DNA from: [Pseudomonas] carboxydohydrogena
Lineage (GTDB): Bacteria; Pseudomonadota; Alphaproteobacteria; Rhizobiales; Xanthobacteraceae
Reading direction: 5' to 3'
DNA length: 64,000 nt
NCBI RefSeq assembly: GCF_029030725.1
Contig: NZ_CP113162.1
Coordinates: forward strand, 2,106,501-2,170,500
This document shows, one piece after another, positions 18,265-28,187 of the stretch. Below the pieces are notes generated by a model. It had not been told where the DNA came from. It searched no databases and saw nothing but the letters and a program-made list of their open reading frames with translations. The number at the start of each line of letters is the position of its first letter. Position 1 is the first letter of the stretch. The position numbers and the translations under genes are program-made.

Positions 18265-20703
18265 ATGGCGCGCGTTCACGCGACGAGTTCGTGTGTCCAA
18301 TCCGATTCGATCAAGGGATTGGCACAGTCGATAGCTCAACCAGCTTATAACCGCCTCCTCATCGCCGAACCCCTTCTTCGTCGCGCCGTTCCCATCCTCA
18401 TCATTGCTTTCCTCGTCACGATCCTGATCGGCGCCTTCGTGCAGGTGCTGGACCAGAACCGTCAGAAGCATGCCGCCACGACACGCGAGATCGCTTCCCT
18501 CGCTGACCTGATGAAGGAACGCATCGACCATCTGGCGGCACGGCGGCCTGATCGCGCGCTGTCGGCGACCAGACTCCAGTCCACCCTGCCCGGTCTCGTG
18601 CCGTCATGGGCCAGCGCCTCCGGACGGCACATCCTCGTTACCGGCCTCGACCGGCAGGAGGGCGTGCAGCTTGCGCTCGATGGCAGCAACGACGCAGCCT
18701 TCGATGCCGTCACGCCCGCACAGGCTCAGGCCCTCAACGACACCGGCGAGGCCGTGGTCGAACTGCCATTGCCTGACGGACGTATGGCGCTGGCCGCCCA
18801 GCGCACGCTGGACGCAGCGTCCGGCAGCGTCATCGTCATGCAGGCGCAGAACGCAACCTCATGGCGTTCCGACACGGCGCTGCAAATCACACTGTCGGCC
18901 ACCACCGGTTTCGTGGTGCTGATCCTGGGCTTCGCCTTCCACTGGCAATCCACCCGCGCACGCGAAAGCGACCTCATCAACGACGCCGTCCGTGGCCGCA
19001 TCGACACCGCGCTCAATCGCGGCCGCTGCGGATTATGGGACTGGGACCTCTCGCGCGGGCGTGTCTTCTGGTCGCAATCGATGTTCACGATGCTGGGGCT
19101 GGAAAGCCGCAACGACCTCCTCGCGTTCGGCGAAGTCAACGCGCTAGTCCACTCCGAAGACATCGACCTGATGGCGATTGCCGACCAATTGCTGTCGGGA
19201 CAAATCAGCCATATCGACCAGACCTTCCGGATGCGCCACGCCGACGGCCACTGGATCTGGCTTTGCGTGCGTTGCGAACTGACCGAAGCCGGCAGCAACG
19301 GCGGCAGCCATCTGATCGGCATCGCGCTCGACATCACCGAACAGAAGAGCCTCGCGGCTCGCTCGGTCGAGGCGGATCTGCGCCTGCGGGACGCCATCGA
19401 GACGATCCCGGAAGCATTCGTCCTGTGGGATTCGGAAAACCGGCTGGTGCTCTGCAACTCGCACTTCCAGCGGCTGCACAAGCTGCCGGATTCGGCCGTC
19501 ACCGCGGGCACGCCCTACGAGACGGTGATCGAGGTCGGGCACATGCCGGAAATTCGCGCCCGCGTCGCCGACACCGAGATTTCCGCGCCGGGTTCGCGGA
19601 CCTTCGAGGCGCAGCTCAATGACGGAAGCTGGCTGAACATCAGCGAGCGCCGCACCAAGGACGGCGGCTTCGTGTCGGTCGGCACCGACATCACCCAGAT
19701 CAAGCGCCACGAGCAGCGGCTGGTAGACAACGACCTGCGGTTGACCGCCTATGTCGTCGATCTCAAGCGATCGCAAGTGGCACTCGAACAACAAGCCCGG
19801 GAGCTGGCCGACCTCGCGCAGAAATATGCCGAAGAGAAGCGCCGCGCCGAGGAAGCCAACCAGACCAAGTCGAAATTCCTCGCCAACATGAGCCACGAAC
19901 TGCGCACGCCGCTCAACGCCATCATCGGCTTTTCCGAAGTGATGGGCCGCGGCATGTTCGGCCCGCTCGGCTCCGGACGCTATCAGGAGTACTGCCAGGA
20001 CATCCTGACGAGCGCGAATTACCTTCTCGACGTCATCAACGATGTCCTCGATATGTCGAAGATCGAGGCCGGGCGCATGAAGCTCGCCCCCGAGAAGCTC
20101 GACCTCGCCGAAACCGTGTCGGAATCCACGCGCGTCGCCTCGAGCTGGGCCGACGGCAAGCATTTGACGCTCGACAGCCGGATCGACAGCGCCATTCCGA
20201 TCGTCGCCGACCGCCGGGCGATGAAACAGATCCTCGTCAATCTCTTGTCGAATGCGGTGAAGTTCACGCCCGATGGCGGACGCATCGTGGTGCGTAGCCG
20301 CATGATCGGCGACCGAGTGATGGTGACGATCGCCGACACCGGCATCGGCATTCCGAAGGAAGCCCTCGCCCGCCTCGGCTGCCCCTTCGAGCAGGTCGAA
20401 AGCCAGTTGACCAAGAGCTATCACGGCTCCGGCCTCGGCCTCGCGATCTCCAAATCGCTGGTCCAGTTGCATAACGGTTCGATGAAACTGCGTTCGCAAC
20501 TCGGCGTCGGCACCGTGGTTAGGATCGACCTGCCGTGCGCCGTGGTGGAACCGGTTAAGGTCTCGCCTGCATCAGCTTCAGGAAAATCTCGCGCACCTCG
20601 GCTTGCGTCTCCCGAAGGCGAGCCTCGACCGCGGAAAAGTCGGGCGCGTCGGCAGCCCGAGTCATCACGCGCAAAAGATCTTCCCCAGCCGTATCTGGTT
20701 TGA
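18265..20703 (+). CDS. PAS-domain membrane sensor histidine kinase (PleC/DivJ-like)
   Basis: About 812 residues. Two membrane segments near the N-terminus (PILIIAFLVTILIGAFV and ITLSATTGFVVLILGFAF) frame a periplasmic sensor part. Two PAS domains follow (WDWDLSRGRVFW and AIETIPEAFVLWDSENRLVLCN), then a coiled coil. The dimerisation helix has His544 in NMSHELRTPLNAIIGFSE, and the ATPase domain has NLLSNAVKFTP, DTGIGIP and GSGLGL. The architecture resembles alphaproteobacterial PleC-type kinases. The frame continues 149 bases into the antisense of glnE and ends in a basic, Pro/Ser/Arg-rich tail. Upstream in-frame TTG (18199) lacks a ribosome site, so the ATG at 18265 is preferred. Confidence 0.85.
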   Translation: MARVHATSSCVQSDSIKGLAQSIAQPAYNRLLIAEPLLRRAVPILIIAFLVTILIGAFVQVLDQNRQKHAATTREIASLADLMKERIDHLAARRPDRALSATRLQSTLPGLVPSWASASGRHILVTGLDRQEGVQLALDGSNDAAFDAVTPAQAQALNDTGEAVVELPLPDGRMALAAQRTLDAASGSVIVMQAQNATSWRSDTALQITLSATTGFVVLILGFAFHWQSTRARESDLINDAVRGRIDTALNRGRCGLWDWDLSRGRVFWSQSMFTMLGLESRNDLLAFGEVNALVHSEDIDLMAIADQLLSGQISHIDQTFRMRHADGHWIWLCVRCELTEAGSNGGSHLIGIALDITEQKSLAARSVEADLRLRDAIETIPEAFVLWDSENRLVLCNSHFQRLHKLPDSAVTAGTPYETVIEVGHMPEIRARVADTEISAPGSRTFEAQLNDGSWLNISERRTKDGGFVSVGTDITQIKRHEQRLVDNDLRLTAYVVDLKRSQVALEQQARELADLAQKYAEEKRRAEEANQTKSKFLANMSHELRTPLNAIIGFSEVMGRGMFGPLGSGRYQEYCQDILTSANYLLDVINDVLDMSKIEAGRMKLAPEKLDLAETVSESTRVASSWADGKHLTLDSRIDSAIPIVADRRAMKQILVNLLSNAVKFTPDGGRIVVRSRMIGDRVMVTIADTGIGIPKEALARLGCPFEQVESQLTKSYHGSGLGLAISKSLVQLHNGSMKLRSQLGVGTVVRIDLPCAVVEPVKVSPASASGKSRAPRLASPEGEPRPRKSRARRQPESSRAKDLPQPYLV

Positions 20704-23521
20704 ATTTCTCCGACACGCACAACCGCAGCACCTGCGTCAGGTTTTGATAGAGCCGCGCGGCGGGCCGCAGGATTTCCGCATCGGATGAGGCCAGCACGCC
20801 GAGCTTCACCGCGTTGTCGTAGACCTGCATGGTGTTAACGTTGAGGATGCCGGGCTTCTGCGCGGCGTGAATAAGTTGCAGGTACTGCGCCAGGAATTCG
20901 ATATCGACGATGCCGCCCGCGGCATATTTCAAGTCCCAGATGTCGTTCTCGCCCTTCTCATCGGCCACCGCCTTGCGCATTTCCAGCACGTCGTTGGCGA
21001 TGATGTCGATGTCGCGCGGGCGCATCAGCACGCGGGCGATCAAGTCCTCAATCTGTTTCTGGAAATCCGGCGGCCCTGAGATCACACGGGCGCGGGTCAG
21101 CGCCATGTGCTCCCACGTCCAGGCCTCGTTGTCCTGATAGTCCGCGAAGGCATCGAGCCGCGTAGCGACCGGACCGGCGCGCCCTGAAGGGCGCAGCCGC
21201 ATATCTATGTCGTAGAGCACGCCGTAATTAGTCCGCGTCGTGAACGCGCTGATGAGGCGCTGGGTGTAGCGGGCGAAATATTGCGCGCCGTGCAGCGAGC
21301 GTGATCCGTCCGAATCCGGATGATCATGGTCGAAATCGTAGATCAGGATCAGATCGAGGTCGGAGGACGCGGTCATCTCCCGGCCGCCTAGCTTGCCCAT
21401 CGCGAGGATGGCGGTCTGCTGGCCCTTGATGAGACCATGCTGTTCGGCGAACTGGCGCGCGGTGAGATCGTGCACGGTATGCACGATGCCTTCCGCGACA
21501 TCGCCGAACGCCGTGCTCGCCTGCCGCGCCGACACGGTACCGGACAGGATGCGCGTGCCGGTCAGGAACAGGCTTTCCTGACCGAACATCCGCAGACGGT
21601 CGAGAAACTCCTCGTAGGAGTCCGCGTCCGCCAGTGTCGCGGTGAGGCGCGCCGACAGTTCGTCGCGATCCGGCATCGCGCCGAAGAAGCGCGGATCGAT
21701 CAACCCGTCCATGATCTGCGGATGGCGCGCCAGCATGTCGCCGAGCCGGGGCGCCGCGCCGAGGATCAGCGCCACCAGCGCGACCACGTCCTTGTTTTGC
21801 GCCAGCAGCGAGATCAGCCGGCCGCCACGGGTCAGCGCTTGCAGGAAGCGGTCGAATTCGTTGATGGCGGCATCGGGATGTTCGGCGCGCGACAGGCCAC
21901 GCAACAGGTTCGGCACGAATTCGCGGAACGCCTCGCGCGTACTCTCCACTTTCAATGCGCGATATTCGCCCGCCATCCAGTGCTGCACGGTTTCCGCCAC
22001 CGTCCGCGGCGTCTTGAAACCGAGGCGGCGCAATTGATCGAGCAGCCGCGCGTCATCCGGCCCCGCGCCGTAATCGACATCGGGGGCCTTCTCCGGCTCG
22101 GACGGATCGCCCTCGAACAGGCGCTCGTAATGACCCTGCACGCAATTGAGGTGGCGCAGCAGGTCGGCGGCGAACGACGCACGGTCGGCATAGCCGAAGA
22201 ATCGCGCGAAACGCTCGATGCCCTCGCTGTCGGCCGGCAGCGTGTGGGTCTGCTCGTCGGCGATCATCTGGATGCGATGCTCGACGCGGCGCAGGAATTC
22301 ATAGGCGCTCGCCAGCTCCTCGCGTACGCTCTGCGCGATCCAGTTGTTGGCGGCGAGAATGTCGAGCGCCACCAGCGTCGGCCTCACCCGCAATTCAGGG
22401 TGCCGCCCCCCCGCGATCAATTGCTGGGTCTGCGCGAAGAACTCGATCTCGCGAATGCCGCCGCGCCCGACCTTGACGTTATGGCCCTCGACCGAAATCT
22501 CGCTCTGGCCACGGAAGCTCTGCATCTGCCGCTTCATATCGTGGACATCGGTCAGTGCCGCGAAGTCGAGATGCTTGCGCCAGACGAATGGGGAAATTTC
22601 CGAGAGCAATGCATCGCCGGATGCAAGGTCGCCCGCGCAGGGCCGCGCCTTGATCATCGCCGCGCGCTCCCAGGTGCGGCCCTCGCGCTCGTAGTAATGG
22701 AGCGCGGCCTCCACCGACACCGCGGCGGGCGTCGAGGCGGGATCGGGCCGCAGCCGCAGATCGACGCGGAACACATAGCCGTCGCCGGTGCGCTGTTGCA
22801 GCAGGCGCGCAATGCCCTGCGCCAGACGCGCGAAGAACGGCGAGGCCTCGACGCTGTCGGACAACTGGCCCTTGTCGGGGTCGTAGAACACGATCAGGTC
22901 GATGTCGCTGGAGAAATTCAATTCGCCCGCACCCATCTTGCCCATCGCGAGGACGATCAGCCCGCTGCCCTCCTCCGGGTGCTGGGGATTTTGGGCGAGA
23001 AGCCGCCCGCGCTCCACCTCCTGCGATAAAAGGAAATGCACCGCGCACTGCACGGACGTGACGGCCACATCGGTCAGCGCCGATGTCACCTGCCCGACCG
23101 GCCACACGCCGCCGATGTCGCACAGCGCGATCAGCAACGCCGCCTCGGCTTTCAGCCGCCGCAGGGCCACCATCACGGCAGACTCGCTGGCGGCCGCCGC
23201 CGCTTCGTTCCGGGCTTGCGCGATCAGCGCCGTCATATGATCTTCAGGCCGGCAGGTGAACACCCGCAGGCCGCGCGCGGGATCAAGCCGGATCAGGTCG
23301 AACAAATAAGGAGAGAATTCAGCGATGCCGTGAAGGATCGCATGGGCATGGGAATGCCCGTCGATGACAGCCTGCCACGCCCCGGCATCCTGCGCCGGCA
23401 GGTCGGCAAGCCAGCCCGCGACCCGTTGCTGCGCCTCGTCGGGCGCGAAGGATGTCGGATTTGTTACAAAACGGGCAGCCAGCGGTCGGGAATCCGTGGC
23501 GCCTGCACTCGTTGACGTCAT
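20555..23521 (-). CDS. glnE: Bifunctional glutamine synthetase adenylyltransferase / adenylyl-removing enzyme
   Basis: This 988-residue protein matches full-length GlnE. It adds AMP to, or removes it from, glutamine synthetase under PII control. Two nucleotidyltransferase domains are visible: the adenylyl-removing one at about 190-215 (MGKMGAGELNFSSDIDLI) and the adenylylating one at about 720 (MGKLGGREMTASSDLDLIL), each followed by a helical GlnD/GlnE domain. The start overlaps the stop of the upstream kinase gene by four bases. The 3' end overlaps the convergent PAS kinase gene. In other Rhizobiales, glnE also follows this kinase-regulator-degP-cyc block. Confidence 0.95.
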   Translation of the reverse strand: MTSTSAGATDSRPLAARFVTNPTSFAPDEAQQRVAGWLADLPAQDAGAWQAVIDGHSHAHAILHGIAEFSPYLFDLIRLDPARGLRVFTCRPEDHMTALIAQARNEAAAAASESAVMVALRRLKAEAALLIALCDIGGVWPVGQVTSALTDVAVTSVQCAVHFLLSQEVERGRLLAQNPQHPEEGSGLIVLAMGKMGAGELNFSSDIDLIVFYDPDKGQLSDSVEASPFFARLAQGIARLLQQRTGDGYVFRVDLRLRPDPASTPAAVSVEAALHYYEREGRTWERAAMIKARPCAGDLASGDALLSEISPFVWRKHLDFAALTDVHDMKRQMQSFRGQSEISVEGHNVKVGRGGIREIEFFAQTQQLIAGGRHPELRVRPTLVALDILAANNWIAQSVREELASAYEFLRRVEHRIQMIADEQTHTLPADSEGIERFARFFGYADRASFAADLLRHLNCVQGHYERLFEGDPSEPEKAPDVDYGAGPDDARLLDQLRRLGFKTPRTVAETVQHWMAGEYRALKVESTREAFREFVPNLLRGLSRAEHPDAAINEFDRFLQALTRGGRLISLLAQNKDVVALVALILGAAPRLGDMLARHPQIMDGLIDPRFFGAMPDRDELSARLTATLADADSYEEFLDRLRMFGQESLFLTGTRILSGTVSARQASTAFGDVAEGIVHTVHDLTARQFAEQHGLIKGQQTAILAMGKLGGREMTASSDLDLILIYDFDHDHPDSDGSRSLHGAQYFARYTQRLISAFTTRTNYGVLYDIDMRLRPSGRAGPVATRLDAFADYQDNEAWTWEHMALTRARVISGPPDFQKQIEDLIARVLMRPRDIDIIANDVLEMRKAVADEKGENDIWDLKYAAGGIVDIEFLAQYLQLIHAAQKPGILNVNTMQVYDNAVKLGVLASSDAEILRPAARLYQNLTQVLRLCVSEKFKPDTAGEDLLRVMTRAADAPDFSAVEARLRETQAEVREIFLKLMQARP

Positions 23522-24927
23522 ACCCCCGCTTGTTCCACGTCTCGCCCCGGCATGGCAAGGGTCGCGCGCACGCCGGGCTTCGCATCGCCCAGCCGCAGTT
23601 CGCCTCCATGCAGAACGGCGACCGCCGAAGCTAGACTTAAGCCCAATCCCGAACCCGGCAGGGTCCGGCTGGCTTCGAGGCGCACGAAGCGCTCCATTGC
23701 CCGCTGACGGTCTGACTCTGGAATACCGGCGCCGTGATCGGTGACGCTGAGCTTGACGCCTTCGTCGTCGTGGCGCGCCTCGATCAGCACCGAAGGCTTC
23801 ACATCTGGCGCAAGTTCGGCTGGCTTGCCGTATTTGAGGGCGTTCTCGACGAGATTGGCGAGCGCCTGGCTGATGAGTTCGCGGTTGCCGTGAATGAACG
23901 CCGGCTCGGTTTGAACCTCAAGCGCGAGGCCGCTGTCTTCCGCCAGTGGCTCGTACAATTCCTGGATATCGCGGGCGACGATGGCGGTGTCGAAATCGAC
24001 CATGTTATCGCGCGCCTGCCCCGATTCCGCTCGCGCGATCATCAGCAGCGCATTGAAGGTGCGGATCAGGCCGTCGGATTCCTCGATGGTGCGCTCCAGC
24101 GCGGCGCGGTATTCCGCCTCGTTGCCGGCGTCGGCCAGCGCCTCCTCGGCGCGGTTGCGCAGCCGCGTCAGCGGCGTCTTCAGATCGTGGGCGATGTTGT
24201 CGGAGACCTCCTTGAGCCCCGCCATCAGCGCCTCGATCCGCTCCAGCATCGCGTTGAGATTTTCCGCGAGCCGGTCGAGTTCGTCGCCGCTGCGCCCGAC
24301 CGGAAGCCGCTCGCTCAGGTCGCCGCCCATAATCCGCTGCGCCGTTCCCGTCATCGCGTCGATGCGGTGGAGCACACGGCGCGCGACGAAGATGCCGCCG
24401 CAAAGCCCGAGCAGCAGTACGATCGCCACCGACCATTGCGCCGCCTTGGCGACGATGCCGAACAGCCGCTGCCGCTCCTCCAGATCGCGCCCGATCAGAA
24501 GGCGAAAGCCGCCGGACAATTGCGTGACACGCACCAGCGCGAAATGGTTCTTGGAATCGCTTTCGTCGAGACGATGATAGACGGTATTGGCCCAGCCGGT
24601 GGTGTTCATCACGCCGGGCTGGAGCGAGCCGATATTGCCCGCGACCGCCTGCCCCTGCGGCGTCGTCAGCAGATAGAGATTGGCGCCGGGGCGCATCGCC
24701 CGGTTCTCGATCGCGAACACCAGCCCGCGAATGCCCCCGCGCGAATATTGCTGATCGAGTTCGCTCAGTTCGCCGTTGACGGTCTCGGTGATCTGCTCGG
24801 TGATCATCCGCCGCGTGTTCCAGGCGAAGTAGCCGAGCAGCGAAGCCGCGAACAGCGCGAACAGAAAAAGATACACCAGCGTCAGGCGAAACGCCGTGGT
24901 GCGGATCAGTTTACCGAAGGCCGTCAC
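23518..24927 (-). CDS. Two-component sensor histidine kinase
   Basis: This 469-residue inner-membrane kinase has an N-terminal membrane segment (about 15-37), a periplasmic domain of about 125 residues and a second segment (WSVAIVLLLGLCGGIFVA). A HAMP linker follows (RIMGGDLSERLPVGRSGDELDRL). The H box has His247 in DNIAHDLKTPLTRLRNRAEE, and the ATPase domain has NLVENALKYG, DHGAGIP and GSGLGLSL. It overlaps the regulator gene upstream (17 bases) and glnE downstream (4 bases), so the three are translationally coupled. The signal is unknown; proximity to degP suggests an envelope cue. Confidence 0.9.
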   Translation of the reverse strand: MTAFGKLIRTTAFRLTLVYLFLFALFAASLLGYFAWNTRRMITEQITETVNGELSELDQQYSRGGIRGLVFAIENRAMRPGANLYLLTTPQGQAVAGNIGSLQPGVMNTTGWANTVYHRLDESDSKNHFALVRVTQLSGGFRLLIGRDLEERQRLFGIVAKAAQWSVAIVLLLGLCGGIFVARRVLHRIDAMTGTAQRIMGGDLSERLPVGRSGDELDRLAENLNAMLERIEALMAGLKEVSDNIAHDLKTPLTRLRNRAEEALADAGNEAEYRAALERTIEESDGLIRTFNALLMIARAESGQARDNMVDFDTAIVARDIQELYEPLAEDSGLALEVQTEPAFIHGNRELISQALANLVENALKYGKPAELAPDVKPSVLIEARHDDEGVKLSVTDHGAGIPESDRQRAMERFVRLEASRTLPGSGLGLSLASAVAVLHGGELRLGDAKPGVRATLAMPGRDVEQAGV

Positions 24928-25591
24928 GTATCATATATCCGGCGCCGCGAATGGTGTGGAGCAGCGGCCGCTCCTGCCCCTTGTCGATCTTCGAGCGCAA
25001 CCGCGAGATATGCACGTCGATGACGTTGGTCTGCGGATCGAAGTGATAGTCCCACACGTTCTCCAGCAGCATGGTGCGCGTCACCACCTGCCCCGCATGC
25101 TTCATCAGATATTCGAGCAGGCGAAATTCGCGCGGCTGAAGCGTGATCTCGGTCGCGCCGCGCCTGACCTGATGCGACAGCCGGTCGAGTTCGAGGTCGC
25201 CGACGCGATAGCTCGTTTCCTCCGAAGGCCCGCCGCGGCGGCGCGACAGTACCTCGACCCGCGCCAGCAGTTCGGCGAATGAATAGGGCTTCGGCAGATA
25301 ATCGTCGCCGCCGGCGCGCAGGCCCTTGATGCGGTCATCGACCTGGCCGAGCGCGGACAGGATCAGCGCGGGTGTGGTGTCGCCCTTCTCGCGCAACGTG
25401 CCGATCACCGACAGGCCGTCCCGCTTTGGCAACATGCGGTCGACCACCAGCACATCGTAATCGCCGGACTGGGCCAGAGCCAACCCTTCCTCGCCATCGC
25501 CGGCCAATTCCGCGACATGGCCAACCTCGCGAAACGCCTTCGCAAGATATTCCGCAGATTCGCGATCGTCTTCGATAATGAGCAGGCGCAT
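24911..25591 (-). CDS. OmpR-family response regulator
   Basis: This 226-residue regulator has a receiver domain (1-115) with acidic Asp8 and Asp9, phospho-acceptor Asp51 (VLVVDRMLPKRDG) and the conserved lysine in DYLPKPYSFAELLAR. A C-terminal winged-helix domain carries LQPREFRLLEYLMKHAGQVVTRTMLLENVW. The frame is open to 25711, with another ATG at 25630. The ATG at 25591 (MRLLIIEDD) gives the usual regulator start, but no start has a strong ribosome site. It is the partner of the kinase that overlaps it, just downstream of degP. Confidence 0.9.
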   Translation of the reverse strand: MRLLIIEDDRESAEYLAKAFREVGHVAELAGDGEEGLALAQSGDYDVLVVDRMLPKRDGLSVIGTLREKGDTTPALILSALGQVDDRIKGLRAGGDDYLPKPYSFAELLARVEVLSRRRGGPSEETSYRVGDLELDRLSHQVRRGATEITLQPREFRLLEYLMKHAGQVVTRTMLLENVWDYHFDPQTNVIDVHISRLRSKIDKGQERPLLHTIRGAGYMIRDGLR

Positions 25592-25767
25592 CTGCGATGG
25601 AGTCGGTTCGGGACTATTGGCTATCACCATGGCGCGACGACCGTTTTCTTTCAAGGGATTGGAAACTGAAAAGAAGATGGGCGGCGAAGCTGGGGAAACC
25701 TCACCGCCCACCCATTACCCTTCCGACGGAGGGGGGCGTATTCCATCGAAAGGAACTTCACATGTAG

Positions 25768-27345
25768 TTAACCCTTGCCGACCGGCAATGCGACGAAACG
25801 TGATGAATCGCCGCTCCGGACACGGATCAGGACGCTGTTCTTCTTGTCGGCGCGGGCGATGTTCAATTCGTTGCGGATATCGTCCGCCGTGGCGACCGAT
25901 TTGCCCGCGACCTCGAGGATCACATCACCTTCCTTCAGGCCGCGTTCGGCGGACGCGCCGTCCGGATTGACATTGGTGATCACCACCCCTTCCTTACCGG
26001 CGCCCGCGACGGACTTCGCCGGGGCCACGGTGAGGCCGAGATTCGGCACGTCCGAACCATTGCCGTTCCGGCCGGGGCCGTTATCGTTATCGTTGAAGCC
26101 GGTCTTGATCGACTTGGCGTTCGGCAGCTCGCCGAGCGTCAGCGTCAGCGTCTTCTCGGAGCCCTTGTGAAGCACACCGAGCTTGATCGACGCGCCGGGC
26201 GCCATGCCGCCGATGGTGCGGGCGAGTTCGCGGGCATCCTTCACCGGCTGGTCGTTCACCTTGTTGATGACGTCGCCCGATTCAATGCCTGCCTTCGCGG
26301 CGGGGCCATTGGTCTGCGGCTCCGCCACCAGTGCGCCCTCGGCCTTCTTCAGCCCGAGGCTGTCGGCGATCTCCTGCGTGACGGGCTGGATCTGCACGCC
26401 GATCCATCCGCGGCTGACGGTGCCCTTGTCCTTGAGCTGGGCAACCACGTTCTTCACCGTCGCGGACGGAATCGAGAACGCGATGCCGACGCTGCCGCCG
26501 GACGGCGAATAGATCGCGGTGTTGACGCCGATCACTTCGCCTGCGGTATCGAAGGCCGGACCGCCGGAATTGCCCTTGTTCACCGGCGCGTCGATCTGGA
26601 TGAAATCATCATACGGGCCGTTGCCGATGTCGCGGCCGCGCGCGGACACGATGCCCGCCGTGACCGTGCCGCCGAGGCCGAACGGATTGCCGACCGCCAG
26701 CACCCAGTCACCGATGCGCGGCTCGCCATCGGACAGCTTCGCGAACGGGAAGTTGCTGCCGCCCTCGACCTTGATAAGCGCGAGGTCGGTGCGTTTGTCT
26801 GTGCCGATCACCTTGGCCTTGTAGGTCTTGCCGTCATCGGTCGTGACCTCGACCTTGTCGGCGCCATCGACGACATGGTTGTTGGTGACGGCATAGCCGT
26901 CCGCCGAGATGAAGAAGCCCGAGCCCTGCCCGGTCACGAGATTGCCACGGCCACGGCGACCGCCGGGACCACCCGGAAAGCCATCAGGGCCGCCGAAGCG
27001 GCGGAAGAACCGCTCCATCGGCGAGCCGGGCGGGAACGGCAGGTCGTCATTGTTGTCCGCCGTCTGCTTCTCCTCGATCCGGACGCGCACCGAGATCACA
27101 GACGGCTTCACGCGCTCGACGATATCGGCAAAGCCGATCGGCTGCTGAACCTGCCGCACGTCCTTGTTGACCTGAGCATGCGCGGGGCTAACGAAAGCGT
27201 CTGTCGCATACGGCGTGCTGAGGCCATAAGCGGCCGCGCCGAGGCCCGCGACGACGGATGCCATCAAGGCAAATTTGCGCATGGAGAGAAGACCGCGCGG
27301 TTTTTTCTGGGGCGGGATTTTCGGGAGGTCGGCGGGGTTGGTCAT
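25768..27345 (-). CDS. degP: DegP/HtrA-family periplasmic serine protease (Do family)
   Basis: This 525-residue envelope quality-control protease has a membrane or signal segment at about 22-45 with a likely cleavage site after SPAHA (residue 57). The trypsin-like domain has the triad His157 (TNNHVVDG), Asp187 (TDLALIKV) and Ser260 (GNSGGPAF). Two PDZ domains follow (about 300-395 and 430-520). A Gly/Pro/Arg-rich loop lies at 116-135 and an Asn/Gly-rich linker between the PDZ domains. It lies between the cyc genes and a two-component pair, an arrangement known in other Rhizobiales. A regulatory link with that pair is plausible. Confidence 0.92.
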   Translation of the reverse strand: MTNPADLPKIPPQKKPRGLLSMRKFALMASVVAGLGAAAYGLSTPYATDAFVSPAHAQVNKDVRQVQQPIGFADIVERVKPSVISVRVRIEEKQTADNNDDLPFPPGSPMERFFRRFGGPDGFPGGPGGRRGRGNLVTGQGSGFFISADGYAVTNNHVVDGADKVEVTTDDGKTYKAKVIGTDKRTDLALIKVEGGSNFPFAKLSDGEPRIGDWVLAVGNPFGLGGTVTAGIVSARGRDIGNGPYDDFIQIDAPVNKGNSGGPAFDTAGEVIGVNTAIYSPSGGSVGIAFSIPSATVKNVVAQLKDKGTVSRGWIGVQIQPVTQEIADSLGLKKAEGALVAEPQTNGPAAKAGIESGDVINKVNDQPVKDARELARTIGGMAPGASIKLGVLHKGSEKTLTLTLGELPNAKSIKTGFNDNDNGPGRNGNGSDVPNLGLTVAPAKSVAGAGKEGVVITNVNPDGASAERGLKEGDVILEVAGKSVATADDIRNELNIARADKKNSVLIRVRSGDSSRFVALPVGKG

Positions 27346-27507
27346 GGGGTCACTCCGATGAATCGAAATTCGTGACGCGGGGCTGCGTCTTCGGAGTCAA
27401 ACATGGGGGATGCGCCCTTACGGCGCTCTGTCGGGGGAATTAAGTTTTGGTAATTAAGGGGATACCGCCTGCGAGCTGATGCCGCAGGCATCCCGGCAGT
27501 ATCGTCT

Positions 27508-28143
27508 TCAGTACAACGTTGCCTTGATCCGCCCCGGCAATGCCGCGTCGTAAGCCTGACCGTCGAAGGTCGCGATCTCCTCGTTGCGCGCCGTAATATC
27601 GCGCAGGATCGTACCGGCCGACGGCAGGCTGGTCTTGTCGGCTTGCCGCTCGGGATTCCAGAGCTCGGCGCGCACGACCGCGCGGGAGCACTGAAAGAAG
27701 ACCTTCTCCACATGAATAATCATGACGCTCGCAGGCCGCTTGCCGGCCGCCTCGAACTGCGCGCACAGACCCGGATCGCAGGATAGTTCGGCGCACCCAT
27801 TCACACGCAAGGTCTGCCCGTAACCCGGAATCAGGAAAAGCATTCCAATGCGGTTGTCGGACAAAATGTTTCTGAAAGAATCGAGCCGGTTGTTGCCTCT
27901 GCGATCCGGCAACAGCAGGGTTTTCGAATCCCGCACCGTGACAAAACCGGGCGCGTCCCCACGCGGAGAACAATCCAGCCCCTCGGGGCCGGCCGTCGCC
28001 AGCACGACAAACGGGGAGGCCGCGATCAGGGTTGCGTAGTTTTCATCCACATGGTCGATCTCCTTGAACAGCGAAGCCGGAGAGGCCGGATTCGGATAGG
28101 CATCGGTCAGATCTTCGGATGAAGTGATGCGGTCGCCAGCCAT
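27508..28143 (-). CDS. Pyridoxamine 5'-phosphate oxidase (PNPOx-like) FMN-binding family protein
   Basis: This 211-residue split-barrel flavin protein resembles the MSMEG_1061-type family. Visible features are FVVLATAGPEGLDCSPRGDAPGFV, LLLPDRRGNNRLDSFRNIL (FMN phosphate contacts) and GQTLRVNGCAEL. It has no signal sequence. The family includes FMN- or F420-dependent reductases of unknown physiological substrate. Pyridoxine biosynthesis is unlikely because the true PdxH motifs are absent. It stands alone between degP and the cyc operon, with 162 bases (27346-27507) of non-coding sequence after it. Confidence 0.8.
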   Translation of the reverse strand: MAGDRITSSEDLTDAYPNPASPASLFKEIDHVDENYATLIAASPFVVLATAGPEGLDCSPRGDAPGFVTVRDSKTLLLPDRRGNNRLDSFRNILSDNRIGMLFLIPGYGQTLRVNGCAELSCDPGLCAQFEAAGKRPASVMIIHVEKVFFQCSRAVVRAELWNPERQADKTSLPSAGTILRDITARNEEIATFDGQAYDAALPGRIKATLY

Positions 28144-28187
28144 GCGGCCTCCGGGACGAACGGGAATGTTTCGCCCAGTCTAATCGT

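Noticed and set aside
16560-18350. Plus-strand open frame of about 596 codons opposite the second sucCD pair
   Set aside because: It is antisense to two genes with clear motifs, and its end runs through non-coding sequence into the kinase start.
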